From NCBI RefSeq assembly GCF_009720825.1, contig NZ_WNKY01000005.1:124001-188000 (forward strand): a DNA stretch of 64,000 nt, in the 5' to 3' direction. The notes beneath the pieces are model-generated. The model made no database searches and was not told the DNA's origin. It was given only the letters and a program-made list of their open reading frames with translations. This stretch comes from Duganella radicis. GTDB lineage: Bacteria > Pseudomonadota > Gammaproteobacteria > Burkholderiales > Burkholderiaceae_D. Positions 9,492 to 17,320 of the stretch are shown here, one piece after another. Made by a program: the position numbers and the translations under genes. Within the stretch, counting starts at the first letter, position 1. Each line of letters opens with the position of its first letter.

Positions 9492-10393
9492 TTGCGCGCC
9501 TCCTGTTCCGCCTGATATTTATTGAAGATCGCCATCGGCACCAGAATCAGCAGAATCACCACCACCGTCACCGAGGACGCCAGCGGCCAGTCGTTATTGG
9601 TAAAGAATTCGTCCCACAGCTGGCGGCCGATCATCAGCGTTTCCGGGCCGCCCAGCAGCTCTGGAATCACGTACTCGCCCACCGCCGGGATAAACACCAG
9701 CATGGTGCCGGCGATGATGCCCGACTTCGACAGCGGCACGGTCACACGCCAGAAGGTCTGCCAAGGCGTGGCCCCCAGATCGGCGGCGGCCTCGATGAAG
9801 CGCACGTCCATCTTCACCAGATTCGCATACAGCGGCAGAATCATGAACGGCAAATACGCGTACACCATGCCGATAATCAGCGAGAACTTGGTGTTCATCA
9901 GGTGCAGCGGCTCGCTGATCATGCCGATATCGATCAGGAAGCTGTTGAGGATACCGTTGTTGGCCAGGATGCCCTTCCACGCGTAGATACGCAGCAGGAA
10001 GGAAGTCCAGAACGGCATCATCACCAGCATCAGCAGCACCGGACGAATCGCCGGCTTGGCGCGTGCCATGAAGTAGGCGAACGGATAGCCGATGGCCAGG
10101 CACAATGCCGCCGTAATCGCGGCGAACTTGATGGAGTTCAGGTAGGTGATCGCATACAGCTCGTCCTGCGCGATGTACAGGTAATTGGCGATCTTCACCT
10201 TCAGCGTGACCACACCGTCGACCACCGTCATCAGAGTGCCGAACGGGCTGCCGTCGCCGGAATCCAGATCGGTAAAGCTGATGCGCAAAACGATCAGGAA
10301 TGGAATCAGGAAAGCAAACGTCAGCCACAGGAACGGCACGGCGATGACCGTCGCGCGCCCCGGATGCTTGAACAGGTTCTTGAGGAAGTTCAT
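9488..10393 (-). CDS. potH: Polyamine ABC transporter permease (PotH-like)
   Basis: A 301-residue permease. The N-terminal helix (VIAVPFLWLTFAFLIPFLIVL) is followed by a periplasmic stretch and five more helices. The EAA loop appears as EAAADLGATPWQTFWRVTVP. It partners with PotI, whose start overlaps its stop, and is preceded by potG with a 13-bp gap. Function as an inner-membrane putrescine import channel is inferred from family and gene order. Confidence 0.88.
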   Translation of the reverse strand: MNFLKNLFKHPGRATVIAVPFLWLTFAFLIPFLIVLRISFTDLDSGDGSPFGTLMTVVDGVVTLKVKIANYLYIAQDELYAITYLNSIKFAAITAALCLAIGYPFAYFMARAKPAIRPVLLMLVMMPFWTSFLLRIYAWKGILANNGILNSFLIDIGMISEPLHLMNTKFSLIIGMVYAYLPFMILPLYANLVKMDVRFIEAAADLGATPWQTFWRVTVPLSKSGIIAGTMLVFIPAVGEYVIPELLGGPETLMIGRQLWDEFFTNNDWPLASSVTVVVILLILVPMAIFNKYQAEQEARK

Positions 10394-10406
10394 GCCGCGC
10401 CCCGCC

Positions 10407-11534
10407 TTAGCTGGTCAGCACGACGACGTCGGCGCCGTCCCACCATGCGTAAACGCGCTGGTCGCGCTTGAGCGCCGCGTCATCGTGGCGCGCCACGTTG
10501 GTGCGCGAAGCCTTGAGCACCATGCCGCTGTCCAGCGTGATGTGATAGCTGGTCTCGTTACCGAAGTAGGAGATGCCGGTGATGATGCCCTGCACGCAGT
10601 TGTAGCCATGTTCGGCCGCCTTGGCGCGCTGCTCCTGCGTTGGCGCCTCCGCCTGCACGGCGATTTTTTCCGGACGCACCGCCACCGATACCTGCATGCC
10701 CAGCGTGCCGGTAATGCCGTGGGTGACGTAATGCTTGCCTTCCGGGCTGTCGATGATGACGTGGTCCGCCTCATCTTCCGCCACGCTGCCATTGAACAGA
10801 TTCACGCTGCCGATAAAGTCGGCCACGAAGCGGCAGTTCGGGGTTTCGTAGATTTCATCCGGCGCGCCCACTTGCAGGATGCGGCCCGCGCTCATGACGG
10901 CGATACGGGTGGCCATGCTCATGGCCTCATCCTGATCGTGCGTCACCATCACGCAGGTCACGCCCACTTCTTCAATGATGGACACCAGTTCCATCTGGGT
11001 GCGCTCGCGCAGCTTCTTATCCAGTGCGCCCAGCGGCTCGTCCAGCAGCAGCAACTGCGGACGCTTGGCCAGCGAACGCGCCAGCGCCACGCGCTGCTGC
11101 TGGCCGCCGGACAGCTGGTGCGGCTTGCGTTTGGCGTAATCGGTCAACTGCACCAGCGACAGCATCTTTTCCACGCGCGATGCGATTTCGTCTTTCGGCA
11201 GGCCATCGCGGCGCAGGCCGAAGGCGATGTTGTCCCAGACCGACAGGTGCGGGAACAGCGCATACGACTGGAACATCATGTTGATGGGGCGCTGATACGG
11301 CGGCACGCTGACAATATCTTGTCCGGCCAGCGTGATGCTGCCCGACGTCGGCGTTTCAAAGCCGGCCAGCATGCGCAACAGGGTCGACTTGCCGCAGCCC
11401 GAGCTGCCCAGCAGTGCGAAGATTTCGCCCTTGTTGATCGCGACCGATACGTCATTGACGGCACGGACACCGTCGAATTCCTTCACCAGGTTCTTGATCA
11501 GGAGGAAAGGTTCAGCAGCTCGCTCTATGGTCAT
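10407..11534 (-). CDS. potG: Polyamine ABC transporter ATP-binding protein (PotG-like)
   Basis: A 375-residue ABC ATPase with Walker [10 protein letters not shown] (43-51), signature [16 protein letters not shown] (from 141), Walker B LLLLDEP (Asp165, Glu166), and a C-terminal TOBE-like regulatory domain of about 130 residues. It energises the PotHI permease. It is the first transporter gene behind the second puuA copy (54-bp gap), so uptake and first-step catabolism of putrescine are probably co-transcribed. Confidence 0.9.
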   Translation of the reverse strand: MTIERAAEPFLLIKNLVKEFDGVRAVNDVSVAINKGEIFALLGSSGCGKSTLLRMLAGFETPTSGSITLAGQDIVSVPPYQRPINMMFQSYALFPHLSVWDNIAFGLRRDGLPKDEIASRVEKMLSLVQLTDYAKRKPHQLSGGQQQRVALARSLAKRPQLLLLDEPLGALDKKLRERTQMELVSIIEEVGVTCVMVTHDQDEAMSMATRIAVMSAGRILQVGAPDEIYETPNCRFVADFIGSVNLFNGSVAEDEADHVIIDSPEGKHYVTHGITGTLGMQVSVAVRPEKIAVQAEAPTQEQRAKAAEHGYNCVQGIITGISYFGNETSYHITLDSGMVLKASRTNVARHDDAALKRDQRVYAWWDGADVVVLTS

Positions 11535-11588
11535 GTTGTTAGAAAAATAAAAGGATATTGGCCAAACCTGTGATTATAAAGGCAGTGC

Positions 11589-12959
11589 TCAGACATGCAG
11601 CAATAAGTGTTCCCGTTCCCATGGGCTGATCACCGTCATGAACTCCTGATGTTCAAGTTCTTTAATCGCGGTGTAGACGTCGACAAAGCGCTCGCCCAGC
11701 ACATCGCGCAGGCGGTCCTCCTGCCGCATCAGCGCCAGCGCCTGCGGCAGGCCTTGCGGCAGCTCGTACACATGGTCGTAGGCGCTGCCGGTGTACATCG
11801 GCGTGGGCTCCAGCTGGTCGATCATGCCAAGATACCCGCAGGCCAGCGTCACCGCCATCGCCAGATACGGATTGGCGTCCGCGCCGATGATACGGTTCTC
11901 CACACGCCGCTGCTCCACGCCGGAGATGGGAATGCGGAAGCCTACCGTGCGGTTATCCATGCCCCACTGGATGTTGATTGGCGCCGCCGTGTGGCGCACG
12001 ATGCGGCGGTAGGAGTTCACATATGGCGCCAGGATGGCCATCGCCGCCGGCGTGTAACGCTGCAAGCCGCCGATGTAGTGACGGAAGTGCGGCGACGGCG
12101 AGCCGTCCGGCAAATTAAAGATGTTACGGCCGGTGGCGGCATCGCTCACGCTCTGGTGCACATGCATGGCCGATCCGGGCTCGCCCGCCATCGGCTTGGC
12201 CATGAAGGTGGCGTACATATCGTGCTTGAGCGCCGCTTCGCGCAAGGTGCGCTTGAAGTAGAACACATTGTCGGCCAGCGCCATGGCGTCGCCATGCTGG
12301 AAGTTGAGGCCCATCTGGCCGGCGCCGGTTTCGTGGATCAGGGTGTCGACGTCGAGATTCATCAGCGCGCAGTAGTCGTAGATGTCCTCGAACAGCGGAT
12401 CGAATTCGTTGACGGCGTCGATGCTGTAGACCTGGCGCGTGGTTTCGGAACGGCCGCTGCGGCCCACCGGCGCTTTCAATGGCAGGTCCGGATCGATATT
12501 CTTTTCGGTGAGGTAGAACTCCAGCTCCGGCCCCACCACCGGCTTCCAGCCCTTGTCCGCATACAGTTTCAGCACGCGCCGCAGCACGGAGCGCGGCGCG
12601 AAGTCGACCAGCGTGCCGTCGGCGAAGTAGCAGTCGTGGATCACCTGCGCGGTGGGATCAATGGCCCATGGCACGGTGGTGATGCTGCCCGGGTCCGCGC
12701 GCAGGATCATGTCGCGGTCGGTGTTGGAGATGGCGCGGTCGTAGGCCGCGTCCTCGGTCGGATAATTGCCGGTGACGGTCATGCCCAGCACCGCCTCGGG
12801 GATGCGCATGCCGCGCTCCTGCGTGAATTTGGCGCGCGGCAGGATCTTCCCGCGCGCCACGCCCGTCAGGTCGGGCACCAGGCATTCAATTTCAGTGACT
12901 CGGTTATCGTTGAGCCACTGGTCCATATCGGCATCGGAGAAATTTTCACGGATAGACAT
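11589..12959 (-). CDS. Gamma-glutamylputrescine synthetase (PuuA-like), copy 2
   Basis: A 456-residue glutamine-synthetase-family protein, the same length as the copy at 3921-5291 and near-identical over long blocks (for example the catalytic PGSAMHVHQSV and MDNRTVGFRIP regions). Differences cluster in the N-terminal residues, around the AGQMGLNF segment (AGQMEINF in copy 1) and near the C-terminus. It precedes potGHI and is itself preceded by a perfect 12-bp inverted repeat. Probably the same reaction as copy 1, perhaps with a different substrate preference or control. Confidence 0.88.
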   Translation of the reverse strand: MSIRENFSDADMDQWLNDNRVTEIECLVPDLTGVARGKILPRAKFTQERGMRIPEAVLGMTVTGNYPTEDAAYDRAISNTDRDMILRADPGSITTVPWAIDPTAQVIHDCYFADGTLVDFAPRSVLRRVLKLYADKGWKPVVGPELEFYLTEKNIDPDLPLKAPVGRSGRSETTRQVYSIDAVNEFDPLFEDIYDYCALMNLDVDTLIHETGAGQMGLNFQHGDAMALADNVFYFKRTLREAALKHDMYATFMAKPMAGEPGSAMHVHQSVSDAATGRNIFNLPDGSPSPHFRHYIGGLQRYTPAAMAILAPYVNSYRRIVRHTAAPINIQWGMDNRTVGFRIPISGVEQRRVENRIIGADANPYLAMAVTLACGYLGMIDQLEPTPMYTGSAYDHVYELPQGLPQALALMRQEDRLRDVLGERFVDVYTAIKELEHQEFMTVISPWEREHLLLHV

Positions 12960-12968
12960 GGTGCACTC

Positions 12969-13011
12969 AAGGTTGCGATTGACAAGCCTAGCTTACCATA
13001 ATCGCAACCTT
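12969..13011. repeat. Perfect 12-bp inverted repeat between nasA and puuA copy 2
   Basis: AAGGTTGCGATT at 12969-12980 and its exact reverse complement at 13000-13011 are separated by 19 bp and fill almost the whole 54-bp gap. It could end the nasA transcript (no U-run follows the stem in that direction) or serve as an operator for puuA copy 2, whose ATG is only 10 bp away. Confidence 0.7.
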
Positions 13012-13013
13012 TC

Positions 13014-15734
13014 TTACTGCGCTTCCGCTGCCTCCACGCGCGTTTGTACCAGTATCTTCTTGATCTCCGGGACGCAGGAACCGCAATTGCCGCCCGCTTT
13101 CAGGCAGGCCGTCACCTCCGGCACCGTCTTCAAATCCTTCTCGATGATGGCATTGCAGATGGTGTTGCGGCCGACGCCAAAGCAGGAGCACACGGTAGGA
13201 CCGGTGTCGGCACCCTTCTCGACCGGCATGCCAACCAACAGGCCGACGCGGTCAATCTCGCTCAACTGCTCTCTGGCGAACAGGCTGGCCAGCCATGCGC
13301 GCGATGGCATGTCCTGGCGCGGCGAGACGAAGATGCACTGGTCGATGCGGTCATTCACCACGTGCACGGCGCGATACACGCCGGCGGTGCGGTCTTCGTA
13401 CTCCAGCCAGTCGGCATCCAGATCTTCAACGCCCAGCAGCGCGCGCGCCCAGGCAGGATAGTCCTTGATGGTGTTGCGGCCGGCCAGTTCGTAGCGCGCG
13501 AATTCGCGGCCCTGAATACGGGTCCAATGCGCCACGCTGTCGAGATTCACTTCGGCGCGGCTCAGGATGAAGCCATGCCAGTTGACGCGGAACTGTTCCA
13601 CACGCACCGGCGTGTGCTTGAATTCAGGCTCGCCGGACACCGGGTCCACCACCGGATTGACCACCGCGCCAACACGGGCGTCGGAGGCGGTCTGGCCGTT
13701 CCAGTGAATTGGAATGAACACGCTGCCGCGCGGGATGCCGCCGCCGTGCTGCACGCGCGCCACCATGGCGCCCCACTCGGAGGTGATGCGCGCCAGTTCA
13801 CCCTCGCGCACACCGCTCAGCAGCGCGTCTTGCGGGTGCATGTCGACAAACGATTCGGCGATGTGGTCGGCCAGCGTGGCCGACTTGCCGGTGCGGGTCA
13901 TGGTGTGCCACTGGTCGCGCACGCGTCCGGTGTTGAGCGACAGCGGGTAGTCCTCGCTGACGGCGTGCTTCGGTGCGCGCGGCGCGGTGGCGATGAAGCG
14001 CGCCTTGCCGTCCGGGTGGGCATACACATTGTCCTTGAACAGGCGGGTTTCCACTTGCAGCTCGCCGGAAGCGGTGCGGCGCACCGGCCACTGGGTCGGC
14101 TCCAGATCGTCGTACTCGCGCTGGTTCAGGCCGCCGAGGCCGGACATGTCGAAGGCGCGCGGCACGTCGCCGACGGCGTTGCGGAAGCCGCTCAGGCGCG
14201 CATGCTCATCGAACACATCGTGCTGGCCGCGGAAATCGAAACCGCTGTAGCCCATGCGCTGCCCGAACAACGACAGGATCTTCCAGTCCGGCAGCGCTTC
14301 GCCGGGAGCCGGCAGGAAGGCGCGCTGGCGCGAGATGCGGCGTTCGGAGTTGGTCACCGTGCCATCCTTCTCGCCCCATCCCAGCGCCGGCAACAGCACG
14401 TCGGCGTAGGCGGTGGTGTCGGTGTTCTGCATGATGTCGGAGGAGATCACCAGCTCGCACTTGTCCAGCGCGCGGCGCACCTGATCGGCGTCCGGCAGGC
14501 TGACGACAGGATTCGTCGCGATCACCCATACCGACTTGACCTTGCCTTCTTCGATGGCCTGGAACAGGTCCACCGCTTTCAGGCCGCCCTTGTCGGCCAT
14601 GACAGGCGATTCCCAGAAAGTCTGCACCACCTCGCGGTGCTCGGCACGCTCCAGATCCATGTGCGCGGCCAGCATGTTGGCCAGGCCGCCCACTTCGCGG
14701 CCGCCCATGGCGTTCGGCTGGCCGGTGATGGAGAATGGTCCCATGCCCGGCTTGCCCAGACGGCCGCCGATCAGGTGGCAATTGATGATGGCGTTGGCCT
14801 TGTCGGTGCCGGCCGAGGACTGGTTCACGCCCATCGAATAGGCGGTAATGGTTTTGCGGGTGGAGGCGAACAGCTCGTAGAACTCCAGCAGCACCGGCAG
14901 TTCGATGCGGCAGATCTTCGCCACCACGGCCGGATCGGCGCAATCGGCATTGGCCACGTCCAGCGCGGCGTCAAAGCCGTTGGTGTGATTCTCGATGAAG
15001 CGCGGATCGACCGCGCCGATGCGCGACAGATAGCTCAGCAAGCCGTTGAACAGCCACACGTCGGTGCCCGCCTTGACCGGCAGGTGCAGATCGGCCAACT
15101 CGCAGGTGGCGGTGCGGCGCGGATCGATCACCACCAGTTTAAGCTCGGGACGCGCTTCCTTGGCTTTCAGGATGCGCTGGAACAGGATCGGGTGGCACCA
15201 CGCGGTGTTGGAGCCCACCAGCACGATCATGTCGGCCAGTTCCAGATCGTCGTAGCAGACCGGCACCAGGTCTTCGCCAAAAGCCCGCTTGTAGCCCGCC
15301 ACGGCGGACGACATGCACAGGCGCGAGTTGGTGTCGATGTTGGCGCTGCCGACGTAGCCCTTCATCAGCTTATTGGCGACGTAGTAGTCTTCGGTCAGCA
15401 GCTGACCAGAGACGTACAGCGCCACCGCATCGGGGCCATGTTCGGCGATGATGGTTTTCCACGCATCGGCCACTTTGCCGAGCGCTTCGTCCCACGAGGC
15501 GCGGCGCAGGCCATCGGTCTCGCGGATTTGCGGATACAGCATGCGGCCTTCCAGCCCCACGGTTTCGCCCAGTGCGGAACCTTTCACGCACAGGCGGCCC
15601 TTGTTCGCCGGGTGCAGCTTGTCGCCGGCGATGGCAATTGCGCCGTCGGCCAGCGGCGTGGCCTGCACACCGCAGCCTACGCCGCAGTATGCACAGGTGG
15701 TACGGATAGCCAGATGGTCGGTGGACAGGTTCAA
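13014..15734 (-). CDS. nasA: Assimilatory nitrate reductase catalytic subunit with C-terminal BFD-like [2Fe-2S] domain
   Basis: A 906-residue molybdopterin oxidoreductase. The N-terminal [4Fe-4S] ligands are Cys14, Cys17, Cys21 and Cys49 (CAYCGVGC ... GRLCVKG). The molybdopterin and dinucleotide-binding domains follow, including WPVRRTASGELQVETRLF and a C-terminal beta-barrel part. The last about 60 residues carry VCSCFGVGRNTI and GGNCGSCVPEI, a BFD-type [2Fe-2S] module fused as in many cytoplasmic NasA proteins. There is no signal peptide, so it acts in the cytoplasm, reducing nitrate to nitrite. Electrons probably come from the FAD protein encoded just upstream. Last gene of the narK-nirBD-nasA run. 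Confidence 0.93.
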   Translation of the reverse strand: MNLSTDHLAIRTTCAYCGVGCGVQATPLADGAIAIAGDKLHPANKGRLCVKGSALGETVGLEGRMLYPQIRETDGLRRASWDEALGKVADAWKTIIAEHGPDAVALYVSGQLLTEDYYVANKLMKGYVGSANIDTNSRLCMSSAVAGYKRAFGEDLVPVCYDDLELADMIVLVGSNTAWCHPILFQRILKAKEARPELKLVVIDPRRTATCELADLHLPVKAGTDVWLFNGLLSYLSRIGAVDPRFIENHTNGFDAALDVANADCADPAVVAKICRIELPVLLEFYELFASTRKTITAYSMGVNQSSAGTDKANAIINCHLIGGRLGKPGMGPFSITGQPNAMGGREVGGLANMLAAHMDLERAEHREVVQTFWESPVMADKGGLKAVDLFQAIEEGKVKSVWVIATNPVVSLPDADQVRRALDKCELVISSDIMQNTDTTAYADVLLPALGWGEKDGTVTNSERRISRQRAFLPAPGEALPDWKILSLFGQRMGYSGFDFRGQHDVFDEHARLSGFRNAVGDVPRAFDMSGLGGLNQREYDDLEPTQWPVRRTASGELQVETRLFKDNVYAHPDGKARFIATAPRAPKHAVSEDYPLSLNTGRVRDQWHTMTRTGKSATLADHIAESFVDMHPQDALLSGVREGELARITSEWGAMVARVQHGGGIPRGSVFIPIHWNGQTASDARVGAVVNPVVDPVSGEPEFKHTPVRVEQFRVNWHGFILSRAEVNLDSVAHWTRIQGREFARYELAGRNTIKDYPAWARALLGVEDLDADWLEYEDRTAGVYRAVHVVNDRIDQCIFVSPRQDMPSRAWLASLFAREQLSEIDRVGLLVGMPVEKGADTGPTVCSCFGVGRNTICNAIIEKDLKTVPEVTACLKAGGNCGSCVPEIKKILVQTRVEAAEAQ

Positions 15735-15751
15735 GATGCTTCTCGCTTAAA

Positions 15752-16966
15752 TCATGCGGCCCGGTTGGACAGGGCTTCGCCAAATAACAGGGTTTGCCGG
15801 ATCGGCGTGATGTCGGCGCGATTCTGGATCAGGCCAAAGTACCACGGGCCGTCCTTCACATCGCCATACAGCACGGCGCCGGTGACGCGGTTGTCCTTCA
15901 ATACCAGGCGCTTATAGACGCCGCGGCGGGCATCGCGCAGCACCAGGTCTTCGCTGCCTTCGCCGCCGATGAAATCGCCGACCGAATACAGGTCGACGCC
16001 GGTGACTTTCAGACGGGTCGGCGAGGTCGATTGTACATAACGGCGCACGCCGGCGCCGGCCAGGTGGGCGCCGCACACGCGGGCCTGATCCCAGATCGGC
16101 GCAACCAGGCCGAAAGTGGCGCTGCGGTGCTGCACGCATTCGCCCACGGCGTACACGCGCGGGTCGTAGGTTTGCAGCGTGTCGTCGACCACGATGGCGC
16201 GCTCGCAATGCAGCCCGGCCGATTTGGCCAGTTCGATGTTCGGACGCACGCCGGCGGTCATCACCACCAGATCAGCCGGAATCACGGTGCCGTCCTTGAA
16301 GCGCACGCCGGTCACGCGGTCGGGGCCGAGGATTTCTTCGGTCTGCGCTTCCATCATGAACTTGAGGCCTTTGGCTTCCAGCGCTTTTTGCAGCAGCAGC
16401 GCGGCAGGCTTGTCGAGCTGCTGGTTCATCAGTGCGTCGGTCACGTGCACCACGGTCACGGACATGCCCTGGCGTTGCAGGCCGTTGGCCGCTTCAAGGC
16501 CCAGCAGGCCGCCACCGATCACCACCGCGTTGCGGTGATTGCGCGCCATGGCCAGCATGGTCTCGACGTCCTGGATGTCGCGGAAGGCCAGCACGCCATC
16601 CAGCTTGTGACCCGGCACCGGGATGATGAAGGGCTTGGAGCCGGTGGCGATCAGCAGACGGTCGTAGCGCACTTCCAGCCCGGATTGCGCGCGCACGATG
16701 CGCTTGCGGCGATCGATGTGCACCACCGGGTCGCCGGCGTGCAGCGTGATGTTGTGCTGGACGTACCATTCGCGCGTGTTGAGCATGATGTCGTCGATGC
16801 TCTTCTCGCCCGCCAGTACCGGCGACAGCAGGATGCGGTTGTAGTTACCGTGCGGCTCGGCGCCGAACACGGTGATGTCGTACATATCCGGCGCCAGCTT
16901 GTACAGTTCTTCCACCGTACGCATGCCGGCCATGCCGTTGCCAATGACGACCAGCGCGGGTTTCAT
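15752..16966 (-). CDS. FAD/NAD(P)H-dependent oxidoreductase of the nitrate reductase system (NasB/NirB N-terminal-like)
   Basis: About 404 residues from the ATG at 16966, which overlaps the nirD stop as ATGA; a longer frame upstream begins with low-complexity, arginine-rich sequence and is not likely real. The N-terminal dinucleotide fold reads VVIGNGMAGMRTVEEL, the second NAD(P) fold VVIGGGLLGLEAANGL, and the FAD-contact region YAVGECVQHR. It resembles the first half of NirB without siroheme or Fe-S domains. Between nirD and nasA, it is the likely electron donor to NasA. Confidence 0.87.
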   Translation of the reverse strand: MKPALVVIGNGMAGMRTVEELYKLAPDMYDITVFGAEPHGNYNRILLSPVLAGEKSIDDIMLNTREWYVQHNITLHAGDPVVHIDRRKRIVRAQSGLEVRYDRLLIATGSKPFIIPVPGHKLDGVLAFRDIQDVETMLAMARNHRNAVVIGGGLLGLEAANGLQRQGMSVTVVHVTDALMNQQLDKPAALLLQKALEAKGLKFMMEAQTEEILGPDRVTGVRFKDGTVIPADLVVMTAGVRPNIELAKSAGLHCERAIVVDDTLQTYDPRVYAVGECVQHRSATFGLVAPIWDQARVCGAHLAGAGVRRYVQSTSPTRLKVTGVDLYSVGDFIGGEGSEDLVLRDARRGVYKRLVLKDNRVTGAVLYGDVKDGPWYFGLIQNRADITPIRQTLLFGEALSNRAA

Positions 16967-17310
16967 AAACCTACCCAGACTTTGCCGCCGTCGATGCGGG
17001 TCGGATAGGTGCCGACCGAGTGCTCGGGCGCTTCCAGGCATTCGCCGGTTTGCAGGTCGAAGTGCTGCTTGTAGATCGGCGAAGCAACCACAATGCGCTC
17101 GCCCAGCGAACCGACCAGACCGCGCGACAGCACGGAGGCTTCCGAGTTCGGATCGTAGTTATCGATGGCGAACACGCGCGGGCCGCCGTCGTCGACGTGG
17201 AACACCGCCACTTGTTCGTCGTTCAGCAGCGCGCACACGCCGGTGTTGGGCACGATGTCGTCCAGGTTGCAGACGGCGATCCAGTTATCGGTTTGAATAT
17301 CACGGTGCAT
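16963..17310 (-). CDS. nirD: Nitrite reductase (NADH) small subunit
   Basis: A 115-residue Rieske-fold protein (NWIAVCNLDDIVPNTGVCAL, then QHFDLQTGECLE, ending GKVWVGL) that, as usual for NirD, lacks the Cys-His cluster ligands of true Rieske proteins. It forms the cytoplasmic nitrite reductase with NirB, which lies 10 bp upstream. Its stop overlaps the start of the FAD reductase gene, indicating translational coupling. Confidence 0.92.
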   Translation of the reverse strand: MHRDIQTDNWIAVCNLDDIVPNTGVCALLNDEQVAVFHVDDGGPRVFAIDNYDPNSEASVLSRGLVGSLGERIVVASPIYKQHFDLQTGECLEAPEHSVGTYPTRIDGGKVWVGL

Positions 17311-17320
17311 AATTTTCTCC

